64,000 nt of DNA from Streptomyces flaveus (lineage in GTDB: Bacteria; Actinomycetota; Actinomycetes; Streptomycetales; Streptomycetaceae), in assembly GCF_014647675.1 (NCBI RefSeq), contig NZ_BMPQ01000005.1, positions 347,459 through 411,458 on the forward strand, read 5' to 3'. Below the pieces are notes generated by a model that saw nothing but the letters and a program-made list of their open reading frames with translations, ran no database searches and was not told the origin of the DNA. Shown here in pieces: positions 46,713 to 55,331 of the stretch (position 1 is its first letter; the number at the start of each line of letters is the position of its first letter). Made by a program: the position numbers and the translations under genes.

Positions 46713-47531
46713 TCAGGCGGCGAGGACGAGGTCCGCGTCCGACGGCGGTCCGCGTCTGATCACCGAGTGCTGAAGAACGGTCGTACGCGGGGCCGGTGGC
46801 CCGAGCTGTGTGGCGCGCGGCACGCAGGGCGCCGCCTCGGGTGTACCCGGAAGCCCCGCCAGCAGGGCCCGTACGAGCGCGAGTGCCCGGCGCAGCGCGC
46901 GGACCGGTCCCTCTCCGTGCGCCGACAACCGCATGAGGCGCCGCAACGCGATGTCCCCGTGGCGCAGCAGCCACCCGGCGGCGAGGCCTGCGAGAACGTG
47001 GCCGAGCAGCATGGGCAGGGAGGGAAGCAGCGACACCGAGGGGTCCCCGGCGGTCGTGATGGCGTCCGCGGCGTGGTGGTGCCCAGACTGCCCCGCGCCG
47101 GTGCTCGCGCCCGTGCCTGTGCCTGGGGCGATCCCCGCGTCGGCGAGGATCCGCTGGGCCTGTGCCGGGCTGATCGCCGCGACGGACGTGCCGCACACGA
47201 GCCGCGCGGCCCGCGCCACGAGCGAGGCGTCCATGCTCCCGGCTTCAGCCGCCGTGCCGTGTTGCCCGATCCCGAAGAGTATGTGCAGCGCGGTCTGGCC
47301 GGCCGTCATCAGCGCGGCGATGCCCGGCAGCGAGCGCTCACGCCCGGCGAGCGGCACCGCGACAGCGAAGACGGCGAGGAATCCGGTCCCCAGCGACCAC
47401 AGCGGAATGCTTTCGCAGGAGGCGACCGCGTGCCCGGCCCCGGCCAGCACGACACAGACCGCGGCGAACATCGCGGCCCTCGGAACCCGGAGATCACCTC
47501 CGGTGCGTGCACGTAGTCGGGGAGCACTCAT
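46713..47531 (-). CDS. Hypothetical membrane protein next to copper operon
   Basis: A 272-residue membrane protein with about five hydrophobic segments (near 18-38, 42-60, 65-85, 165-190 and 205-225). A Gly/Thr-rich loop ending GQSGHHHAAD near residue 150 and His/Cys elsewhere suggest possible metal handling, which is inference from neighbours. I do not recognise a named family. It precedes ycnI on the same strand with a 118-base gap, so it may be the first gene of the copper cluster or independent. Confidence 0.8.
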   Translation of the reverse strand: MSAPRLRARTGGDLRVPRAAMFAAVCVVLAGAGHAVASCESIPLWSLGTGFLAVFAVAVPLAGRERSLPGIAALMTAGQTALHILFGIGQHGTAAEAGSMDASLVARAARLVCGTSVAAISPAQAQRILADAGIAPGTGTGASTGAGQSGHHHAADAITTAGDPSVSLLPSLPMLLGHVLAGLAAGWLLRHGDIALRRLMRLSAHGEGPVRALRRALALVRALLAGLPGTPEAAPCVPRATQLGPPAPRTTVLQHSVIRRGPPSDADLVLAA

Positions 47532-47754
47532 TGCGGGCTCATCATCGCACTGGGCCCACCCGCTCCATACGGCAGGTCCGCAAGGTCCGTACGGCCCGGA
47601 AGGTCACGTTCTGGTGGAAGTCGCCCTCATCTACACCGATCGCAGCCGCCAGCACATCCGCCGTATGGGCGGCATCACGTCAATCTCACGCTTACAGTCC
47701 GCTCCTTGGGGCAATACGTAACGGTATGTCGAGCCGCGGCCAGGAGGCTGGAGC

Positions 47755-48210
47755 ATGAGCATCTGGTGGTCACTCCATCTCCGGCGCGAAGCCGCGAGCG
47801 TCCCGCTCGCCCGACGTCTCCTGATCGGCACTATGGAGACAGCAGGGGTGGATCCGGACATCTCGTACGACCTCTCCGTCGCCCTGAGTGAGGCCTGCGC
47901 CAACGCCGTCGAGCACGGAGGCGAATCCTCCGAAGGGCAGTCGGCCGAGGCCTTCCGGGTCACCGCCTATCTCGACGGCGAGAAGTGCCGTATCGAGGTG
48001 ACCGATTCCGGCCCAGGCTTTCCCTCCGGACGCAGGCGCGCCCCCATCCGTCCCGCACCCAGCGACGCCGAGCACGGCCGAGGCCTGTGCCTGATCGAGG
48101 AGCTCGCCGACCACGTCCAGATCGGCAACAAACCGGGGCGAGGCGGCGCGGTGGTCAGCTTCGACAAGATCCTCAAGTGGCGGAAGGACATGCCGCTGGT
48201 GGCGGTGTAG
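47755..48210 (+). CDS. RsbW-like ATP-binding serine kinase/anti-sigma factor
   Basis: A 151-residue GHKL ATPase. N box ALSEACANAVEHG near 43-55, G1 box VTDSGPGFP near 82-90, G2 box HGRGLCLIEELAD near 105-117. Such proteins bind sigma factors or anti-sigma antagonists and phosphorylate them. No sigma or antagonist gene is adjacent, so the partner is encoded elsewhere. It ends 9 bases before a 50-base palindrome shared with the convergent deacetylase gene. Confidence 0.9.
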   Translation: MSIWWSLHLRREAASVPLARRLLIGTMETAGVDPDISYDLSVALSEACANAVEHGGESSEGQSAEAFRVTAYLDGEKCRIEVTDSGPGFPSGRRRAPIRPAPSDAEHGRGLCLIEELADHVQIGNKPGRGGAVVSFDKILKWRKDMPLVAV

Positions 48211-48219
48211 TGCCGCTGA

Positions 48220-48269
48220 AGGTGAGTCCGGGGCGCTGTTTCACGTGAAACAGCGCCCCGGACTCACCT
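48220..48269. terminator. 50-base perfect palindrome: bidirectional terminator with parS core
   Basis: Every base from 48220 to 48269 pairs around the centre 48244/48245. It begins AGGTGAGTCC and ends GGACTCACCT. It lies in the 82-base gap between two convergent genes and could form a very strong hairpin in either transcript. The central 14 bases are a perfect parS. Confidence 0.88.
48238..48251. promoter_or_regulatory. parS site, perfect, at centre of the palindrome
   Basis: GTTTCACGTGAAAC, exact match. It is the only perfect parS seen in the right-hand half of the window. Confidence 0.92.
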
Positions 48270-48292
48270 ATGCGGAAGGGCTGCTCGGTGGT

Positions 48293-49726
48293 TCAGAGGG
48301 TGGCGCGCAGATGGCTGATGGTGACGAAGCGGTAGCCCTGGGCCGTCAGCGTGCGCAGGATCTGCGGGACCGCGGCGACCGAGGTGGGGTGGATGTCGTG
48401 CATCAGGACGACGTCGTTGCGCTGCGTCTGATCGATGACGGTCCGGGCGACCTTGTCGGCGTCGCGGTACTTCCAGTCCTCGGTGTCCACGTCCCACATC
48501 ACCGGCGAGAGCGTGGTCGCGGACTTCACCTGGGCGTTCATCGCGCCGTAGGGCGGGCGGAAGACAGAGGGAGCCTTACCGGTGGCGGCCTTGATGGCAG
48601 CACTGGTGCGGCCCAGCTGGGAGGCGACCTGCTCGGGGGTGAGGTTGGTGAGATCGGGGTGGTTCCAGGAGTGGTTGCCGACCTCGTGTCCGGCTTTCGC
48701 TTCGGCGCGCACCAGCTCGGGGTGGGCGGCGACGTTCTGGCCGGTGGTGAAGAAGGTGGCGCGCGCCTTGTACTCCGCGAGGTAGGTCAGCAGGGTCGCG
48801 GTCTCCGGCGCCGCTGGCCCGTCGTCGAAGGTCAGCGCAACGCACTTGACCTTCTTGCAGTCGGTGTCGTCGTCGCCGGTGGCGGTGTGGGTCGGGACGG
48901 CCGGTTCGGGGACATGTGCCGCGCCCAGGTCGAGCGAACGGCTGGGCTTCACGGTCTGCCGCTGGACGCGCTTTCCGAACCCGGACAGCCAAGGCGTGAT
49001 CGTCTCCTTGGACAGGGCCACGATGAAGCTCCCGGCGGGCGGGACGCCCACCTCGCTGCGGTCGAAAGTCACTCGCAGTCCGCCGTCCGCGGTGAAAGTC
49101 ATGTCGTCCAGGGCGGCGGTGATGGAGTCCTCGGAGAGCGTGGCGTCGAAGAGGTCGGGGTCGAAGCCTTCGCGGCCCTTGAGCTGATCCTTCAAGGCGG
49201 CGACGAAGGCGTCCCGGGAGCCTTCGTCGACGAGTCCGAGGGCCGTGCCGTACGCGCCGGCCTTGCCGTCGTACCAGTACGTCTTGGTCGACAGCCCGGG
49301 CCCCGCGCCAGTGTGGTCGTGTGTGCTGAGCCGTACGCCGAGGACGTCGCCGGAGGCGACCAGGAAATGATGGCTGATGTTGAGCTCGCGGCCCTCCACG
49401 CTGTCCTCGCACCCTCCCGAGCGGAAGCCGGCCAGGCGCTCCTCCACGTCCTTCTTCATCGCGGCCGTCATCGCCTCCGCTCCGGGTACGTCCGGGTAGC
49501 TCGTCGCGAAGGGGCAGGAACTCTGCTCGCTGCTGTCGCTGACGATCTCTAGACCCTTGATCTTCGACGGGTCGACACTGCGGACCGGCGACGGGGTGGG
49601 GGTGGATCCGGGCCGCCCGTCGGCGGATCCCGTGCCCGAGGAGCCGTCCGAACCGGACGAGCAGGCCGCCGTGAAGGAGAGGGCGCCGAGCAGCAGAAGC
49701 GAGGGGACCAGAGTGCGAGTGCGCAT
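48293..49726 (-). CDS. Polysaccharide deacetylase lipoprotein (DUF3298/RsiV-like + NodB)
   Basis: A 477-residue lipoprotein: lipobox LSFTAAC near 16-22, a Ser/Gly linker, a domain of about 200 residues resembling the RsiV/DUF3298 extracytoplasmic fold, and a C-terminal NodB deacetylase (about 280-475). NodB motifs: VALTFDDGPA (Asp-Asp), HSWNHPDL (Zn His pair), RPPYGAMN, DVDTEDWK and LMHDIHPTS. It should deacetylate peptidoglycan or another surface glycan. The same domain pair is known in PdaC-type enzymes. Its stop is near the 50-base palindrome. Confidence 0.93.
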   Translation of the reverse strand: MRTRTLVPSLLLLGALSFTAACSSGSDGSSGTGSADGRPGSTPTPSPVRSVDPSKIKGLEIVSDSSEQSSCPFATSYPDVPGAEAMTAAMKKDVEERLAGFRSGGCEDSVEGRELNISHHFLVASGDVLGVRLSTHDHTGAGPGLSTKTYWYDGKAGAYGTALGLVDEGSRDAFVAALKDQLKGREGFDPDLFDATLSEDSITAALDDMTFTADGGLRVTFDRSEVGVPPAGSFIVALSKETITPWLSGFGKRVQRQTVKPSRSLDLGAAHVPEPAVPTHTATGDDDTDCKKVKCVALTFDDGPAAPETATLLTYLAEYKARATFFTTGQNVAAHPELVRAEAKAGHEVGNHSWNHPDLTNLTPEQVASQLGRTSAAIKAATGKAPSVFRPPYGAMNAQVKSATTLSPVMWDVDTEDWKYRDADKVARTVIDQTQRNDVVLMHDIHPTSVAAVPQILRTLTAQGYRFVTISHLRATL

Positions 49727-49883
49727 GAGACCAGAACCTGACTGAGGAGACGGGCGGACGCCGCCGACGGGACGCCGCGGTCGTTCTGGTCATTGATCGT
49801 TCAGGTCAGAGGCGTTTTTCAGCGACGCACAGAGCCACCCTGAACAATCAGTCCCGGGTCGATTTATATCGATTCCAGACGCT

Positions 49884-52800
49884 TCAGCCGTTTTTGGCGC
49901 ACACCTGCTCGTACGGCGCGTCAGGGACGTAGGTCCGCCACTGTGCCTCGGTCAGTCCGCCACCGGTGCGGGCACAGATGGTGCGGACGGCCCGGTCCGG
50001 GGCGACGGGGAGACGCTGGAGCGGCACATGGAGGCCGCCGGCGTAGACCGTGCCGCCGTCCTCGGCGAAGGCGAGGGAGCGGATCTCGTCGCCGGGCGTG
50101 GGCAAGTCCGTCCCGAGGAGCTGCTGCCCCTCGGTGTCCCACAGCCGCAGGGTTCCGCTCGCCCCGCCCACGGCCAGCGTGCCGCCGTCGGAGGAGAAGG
50201 CGAGTGCCCCCACGCTCTCCGGCTCGCCCTGGGAGGCCGTGTCGGAGGTACCGGTCAGCGCACCCGTACGGTGCCGGACGTCGCCGTCCCACAGGGTGAC
50301 GTGCCCGGTGGAGTCGCCGACGGCGAGCCGGGTGCCGTCCGGGCTGAACGCCAGCGCGGTGACTTGGCGGCCGTCGGCGAGCGCGCGCCCGGTGACGTCT
50401 CCGGTCCCTGGATCGGCGTACTGATCGTCGGAGCTCACGAGCAGATCTCCGTCCGGCCGCGCGGCCAGTACCTCCCCGGAAAAGCCCTGCACGGTCCCCG
50501 ACCGCCGGTGGTTCTCGGTGTCCCAGATCTCCGTCCCGTCGCTGCCGGCGGCAGAGCGGACGGCCAGCAGCGTACGGCCGCCGGGCCCCAGGGCGAGGGC
50601 GGTGGCCGGGCGGTCGGCCGCGCCCGAGGTCTCGAAGACCGTACGCACCCGGTGCGCGTCCACGTCCCACACGGTGAAGCGCAGCCGCAGTGAGCCGCCC
50701 GAGGACACGGTGTCGGCGACGGCCAGCGCATCGCCGTCCGGGCTGAAGGCCAGCCGGGGCATCTCCTCGTCGGACAGGCTCGGCAGCGCGCCGAGCCTCG
50801 CGCGGGCGAGGACCGTCCCCGCACCCGTGGAACGCAGCTCGAAGCGGTAGCCGCCGCCGGACCGGGTGACGGTGGCCAGGGAGGCGCCGTCCGGGCTGAG
50901 CACGCTCGCGTCGACCGGAGTGCTCTGCCACCGCGGGGTGAGGTGGTCGGTCAGGTCGAAGGTGTGGACCGTGGCGCTGGCGAGGTAGCGCAGGAGGCGA
51001 GGCTTGCCCGGGTCCCAGGTCAGCCCGATGGCCTCATCCTTGGAAAGCTGCCGGTGGAAGACCTGCGTACCGCCGGTGGACAGTCGCCACACGGCGAGTT
51101 CGTGGTCGTCCGCGGTGGCCAGGAATTCGCCGTCGGGGGAGAGTGCGGCCTGGGTGAAGCCGGTGATCCCGCCACTGGTGAAGTCGCCGAGCGTGCGTCC
51201 GCTGCGGACGTCCCAGATCAGGGCGTCGGTGCCGTAGGCGGCGGCCAGCCGCCGACCGTCAGCGCTGAACCGCAGCAGGCGCGGGCCGTTGTCCGCGCCG
51301 GAGCCGGTGCCACACAGGATCTTGTCCGCTTTCTCCCAATCTCCGGGCAGCTGCTTGCCGCCCTCGGTGTCCCACAGCTCGAGCGGTCCGTCAGCGGGGC
51401 AGAGCGCGAGCAGACGTCCGCCGGGGCTGACGGCCGCCGTGGAGAGCGTGCGCGTGAGGGCGGTGCTGAAGAGGACCTTGCCGTCGTCCGTACGGTGCAG
51501 CCGTACCGTGCCCGGGCCGTCCGTGGGCCCGGTGAGGTACGCGCTCCCGTCGGACGCGCTGCCCTCCAGCAGTGAAGCGTCGCCCAACTCGGAGGCAGAC
51601 CTCCCCAGCGGAAGGTCCCACAGCCTTTCGCCCCCGTCCGGCCCGATGACGTCGAGAAACCGGGAGTCGGGCCCGACATTGCCCACCTCCGTACCGCTCG
51701 GCAGGCTGTAGGTGGCGGTGACCTTGTGGTCGGCCACGTTCCGGGCGGTCACCGCGGTGCCGTCGACGCTGAGCAGGGTCCGGCCGCCGTCGGCGAGGAA
51801 ACGCCGGACGCCCTTCCCGGCCAGGGGGTCGGTGAAGACATTGCGCTCCGGTTGCGCCAGAGCGCCCAGCAGTGCCGAGCGGGACTCGGTGAGCGGGGCG
51901 ATCCTCCACGCCGCGACCCCGAGCAGGGATGCGGTACGCGGGTCGGTGGAGCGCAGGCTGTCGGCCACGGTGGCCAGGCGGCGGGCGGCGGCCTTGGCGG
52001 CTTCTTCCTGGCTCACCCGGTCGCGCTGCCAGGCGACCAGTCCGGCGGCCAGCGCAAGGACGAGGAACACGGACAGACCGACGGTCAGGGAACGCGTCCG
52101 TCGTGCGGTGCGGGTCTCGGCTTCCTGCTCAGCGTCCCGGGCGGCGAGGGAAGCGGTGAGGAAGGCCCGCTCCAGCGGGGTGAGGTCGTCGTCGGGCTGC
52201 TCCGGCCGAGTGAGGCCGTCGTCCGGCTGCCGGGCGAACAGCTCCTCAGCCCGTGCCAGCCGCGTACCCCGGTAGAGCGCGCCGGGGTCGCGCTCCAGCT
52301 CCTCCCAGGCGCGGGCGGCCTCGCCGAGCCTGCGCTGCGTACGCAGCCGGTCCCGGCCCTCCTCGATCCAGCCCGCCAGGCGCGGCCAGCCGGTGATCAG
52401 CGCCTCGTGCGCAAGCTCCACCGTGTCGCCGTCCAGGGTGACCAGACGGGCGACGACCAGGCGTTCCAGCGCGTCCTGCGCACCGCTGCCGAGCTCGGCC
52501 CGGGACGCGGGGCGACGGGTATCGGCCGTGCCGTCACCAGGGGCGATCAGCCTCAACAGGATCCGCCGAGCGATACGCCCCTGCTCCGCCGACAGCCCGC
52601 CGTACACCTCTTCAGCAGTGGCGGCGATCGCGCCACGTACACCGCCCGTCTCCTCGTACGCCGCCAGAGTCAGCAACCGGCCGCGGCGGCGGCGCCAGGT
52701 CTCCAGCAACGCGTGGGACAGCATGGGCAGCGCGCCCGGCTGGTCGACGACCTCGCCGATGATCCCGGCGGTCAGAGCACGTTCCACGTTCAGACCGGCA

Positions 52801-53645
52801 GAGGTGGCCGGGCCGGTGATCACCTCGCGCAGCTCGTCCCGGCTCATCGGCCCGACCAGCAGATTGGCCCGGGAGACGGCCTCGGCCAGCTCACGGTGGT
52901 CGGCGCAGTGCCCGTAGAAGTCGCCGCGGACCGCGATCACCACGCGCAGCCGGCTCCCCGGTCGTCGCGCGGCGAGCAGCAGGTCGAGGAACCGGTCCCG
53001 TTCCTCGCGGTCGTGGCACAGGGTGAACAGCTCCTCGAACTGGTCGACGATCACCCAGGTTTCCCCGTCGCCGTCCAGCGGGACGAGCGCCTTCTCATGC
53101 GTACGCGCGGACCGCTCACCCGGGGTGAACACACGGATCACCGCCGGCCGCTCCGCCCTCGCCGCCTGCCGCAGCCTCGGAATCAGCCCCGCCCGCAGCA
53201 GCGACGACTTCCCGCTGCCGGATGGCCCGAACACCGCCGCGAACCGGTGCTCGCGCACCAGCTCCACCAGTCCGGCGACGAGCGCCTCCCGGCCGAAGAA
53301 CAGATCACTGTCGTCCGGCTCGAAGCGGGCCAGCCCTCGGTATGGCGGCCTCTCGTCCGGCGCGGGTGCCCGGACTTCGGCGTCCGCTTCCCGCCAGCGC
53401 CGTTCCCACTCGTCGGGGTCGGCATCCAGCGCCTCGGCATACGCCCGCACCACCGCCGGCGACGGCAACTGCTCACCGGCCGCCGCCTGGGACAGCGCGG
53501 TCGTGGAGTAGCCCGCGCGCTTGGCCATCTCCCGGTACGGCGGCTTCCCGCCCTTCTCCCGGAGGACACGCAGCTCATGCGCGAGCCGCTGTATGGGACC
53601 GGCATCAGGGTCGACCGGCTTCTCGCGTCGTCCCACCGGGAGCAC
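49884..53645 (-). CDS. XRE - STAND NTPase (nSTAND1) - TM - WD40 protein
   Basis: A 1253-residue multidomain protein. An XRE-type helix-turn-helix (about 12-75: REMAKRAGYSTTALSQAAAG) is followed by the nSTAND1 NTPase (about 100-480: YRGLARFEPDDSDLFFGRE, Walker A GPSGSGKSS near 141, Walker B VIVDQFEELF near 197). A TM helix lies near 525-548, then WD40-type beta-propeller repeats fill 600-1235 (LSPDGxxLA and FSPDG units, LWD endings). STAND proteins are ligand-triggered switches; roles include regulation and, in some families, defence. The GTG start at 53645 is weak; GTG 53636 is the alternative. No dedicated effector gene adjoins it. Confidence 0.92.
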   Translation of the reverse strand: MLPVGRREKPVDPDAGPIQRLAHELRVLREKGGKPPYREMAKRAGYSTTALSQAAAGEQLPSPAVVRAYAEALDADPDEWERRWREADAEVRAPAPDERPPYRGLARFEPDDSDLFFGREALVAGLVELVREHRFAAVFGPSGSGKSSLLRAGLIPRLRQAARAERPAVIRVFTPGERSARTHEKALVPLDGDGETWVIVDQFEELFTLCHDREERDRFLDLLLAARRPGSRLRVVIAVRGDFYGHCADHRELAEAVSRANLLVGPMSRDELREVITGPATSAGLNVERALTAGIIGEVVDQPGALPMLSHALLETWRRRRGRLLTLAAYEETGGVRGAIAATAEEVYGGLSAEQGRIARRILLRLIAPGDGTADTRRPASRAELGSGAQDALERLVVARLVTLDGDTVELAHEALITGWPRLAGWIEEGRDRLRTQRRLGEAARAWEELERDPGALYRGTRLARAEELFARQPDDGLTRPEQPDDDLTPLERAFLTASLAARDAEQEAETRTARRTRSLTVGLSVFLVLALAAGLVAWQRDRVSQEEAAKAAARRLATVADSLRSTDPRTASLLGVAAWRIAPLTESRSALLGALAQPERNVFTDPLAGKGVRRFLADGGRTLLSVDGTAVTARNVADHKVTATYSLPSGTEVGNVGPDSRFLDVIGPDGGERLWDLPLGRSASELGDASLLEGSASDGSAYLTGPTDGPGTVRLHRTDDGKVLFSTALTRTLSTAAVSPGGRLLALCPADGPLELWDTEGGKQLPGDWEKADKILCGTGSGADNGPRLLRFSADGRRLAAAYGTDALIWDVRSGRTLGDFTSGGITGFTQAALSPDGEFLATADDHELAVWRLSTGGTQVFHRQLSKDEAIGLTWDPGKPRLLRYLASATVHTFDLTDHLTPRWQSTPVDASVLSPDGASLATVTRSGGGYRFELRSTGAGTVLARARLGALPSLSDEEMPRLAFSPDGDALAVADTVSSGGSLRLRFTVWDVDAHRVRTVFETSGAADRPATALALGPGGRTLLAVRSAAGSDGTEIWDTENHRRSGTVQGFSGEVLAARPDGDLLVSSDDQYADPGTGDVTGRALADGRQVTALAFSPDGTRLAVGDSTGHVTLWDGDVRHRTGALTGTSDTASQGEPESVGALAFSSDGGTLAVGGASGTLRLWDTEGQQLLGTDLPTPGDEIRSLAFAEDGGTVYAGGLHVPLQRLPVAPDRAVRTICARTGGGLTEAQWRTYVPDAPYEQVCAKNG

Positions 53646-53915
53646 CTTTCACGCGCTTTGACCCGTACAGCAGGCGTACAAGCTACGTTTCACCCCATCC
53701 CCGCGCAATCCTGCCCGAGCTGTGAAGCTGCCCACGGAAGCGGGCGTTGGACGCGTCGGCCACAGCCCGCTCGGCGGGCGCCCTCGAGCCGTACGTCTGC
53801 CTCGACGCCCTGCTGAGGCGGGCCGCGCGGCGCTCGCCGCCTTCGACGACGACCTCCACGCGCGTGGAGTCCCCGCGGCAGCAGCGGGCTGCTCGGGGGC
53901 CCCTTCCGGTGTTGG

Positions 53916-55193
53916 TCAGCTCGCGGGCACGGGCTGCCTGACCTGCTCGGCCCGTGGTGCGGTGGGCCGGCCGGCCGCCGCCCAACGCACCGCCGGCCCC
54001 ATCCCGTACGAAGCCGCCAGCATGAGTCCGCCGAGGACCAGCCAGCCTGGCGTCCCCCACCCCACGAGCAGCGCCGTCAGCACCAGCGGTCCCGCCGTGC
54101 GCGCCACGGTTACGCCCGTCCCGAAGAACCCCTGGTACTCGCCGACCCGGTCGGCCGGGGCGAGATCGAAGGACAGCTGCCAGGAACCCGCCGACTGCTG
54201 CATCTCGGCGACGACTTGAAGCAACGTGCCGGAGACCAGCAAACCCACCGCCACCCAGGCCGAGACCCCGGCCGACAGCGCGAACACTGCGCACGACGCC
54301 AGCATCACCAGCCCCGAACGCCGCACCGCGCGCGTGGCCGACGCGAGGCCCGTCACCGCGCGCGCCATCCGCACCTGGAAGAGCGTCACGGCACCGGTGT
54401 TGAGCACGAACAGCGCGGAGACCAGCCAGGCAGGGGCATCCGTCCGCTCGGCGATCCACAGCGGGATGCCCAGGCTGAGCAGTGGCATCCGGAGCAGCAG
54501 CATGGTGTTGAGCAGCGTGACGACCGCGTACGGGCGGTCGCGCAGCACTCCGAGGGCGTCGCCCCGGCGGCGGCCCCCTGCGCGACCCTGACCGGTGCCC
54601 ACGCGCGCATTCACGGGCTTCACGACCGGCAGCCGCAGCAGCACCCCCGCGCACAACAGGAAGCTCACCGCGTCCAGCGCGAACACCCCGAGGTAGGCCT
54701 CCCGCGTCCCCATGTGCAGCGCGAGCCCGCCGAGCGCCGCCCCCACCGCGAGACCGGCGTTGAGCGTCGACTGGAGATGCGCGAGCAGCCCCGTCCGCTC
54801 CTCCCGGGACACCAGCCCGGCCAGCAGCGCCTGCCGGGCCGCCGCGAGCCCCGACTGCGCGGCCGCGTACCCGCACGCCGCGAGCACGAACGGCACAAAG
54901 CCGCGTACGACCAGGAAGGCCGCCACCGCGAGACCGGTCGCCAGCGCCAGCAGCACCGCCGTGCCACGCGGCCCGCGCCGGTCGGCGAGCCGCCCCAGGG
55001 GCACACCCGCCAGTGACCCGACCGCCCACGCGATGGTGAGCCCGAGGCCCACGCGCGCGGGGGCGAGGCCGACGACGTGGGTGAAGTACAGGGCGGAGGT
55101 GACGTAGAAGGCGCCGTCTCCGACGGAGTTGCTCAGCTGGGCGACGGCCAGGACACGCTGCGGGCCCGCGGGCGGGAGAAGCGAGTTCGACAT
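53916..55193 (-). CDS. MFS transporter
   Basis: A 425-residue major facilitator with 12 predicted helices. The loop 2-3 signature GVPLGRLADRRGPRG near 63-77 is clear. It exports or imports an unknown small molecule. It lies downstream of the MocR regulator on the same strand with a 138-base gap and may be its target. No terminator is evident between them. The 270-base gap between its stop and the STAND gene start holds nothing I can name. Confidence 0.92.
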   Translation of the reverse strand: MSNSLLPPAGPQRVLAVAQLSNSVGDGAFYVTSALYFTHVVGLAPARVGLGLTIAWAVGSLAGVPLGRLADRRGPRGTAVLLALATGLAVAAFLVVRGFVPFVLAACGYAAAQSGLAAARQALLAGLVSREERTGLLAHLQSTLNAGLAVGAALGGLALHMGTREAYLGVFALDAVSFLLCAGVLLRLPVVKPVNARVGTGQGRAGGRRRGDALGVLRDRPYAVVTLLNTMLLLRMPLLSLGIPLWIAERTDAPAWLVSALFVLNTGAVTLFQVRMARAVTGLASATRAVRRSGLVMLASCAVFALSAGVSAWVAVGLLVSGTLLQVVAEMQQSAGSWQLSFDLAPADRVGEYQGFFGTGVTVARTAGPLVLTALLVGWGTPGWLVLGGLMLAASYGMGPAVRWAAAGRPTAPRAEQVRQPVPAS

Positions 55194-55331
55194 GGCGACG
55201 ACGCTACGGAAGCAGTGGATCCCTCAACAGAACCAATCAGCACGCCATTTCGTGCTCCAATTCCAGCGCCGACGTGCCCTCTGCGCAGCCCTCGAGAAAC
55301 CCGGGTGCCCGCGGCCTCAGCCCTCCGCTCC

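Noticed and set aside
51726..53816. 696-codon plus-strand frame opposite the STAND-WD40 gene
   Set aside because: The minus-strand gene has Walker A/B, XRE and WD40 signatures; the other frame is a composition shadow.
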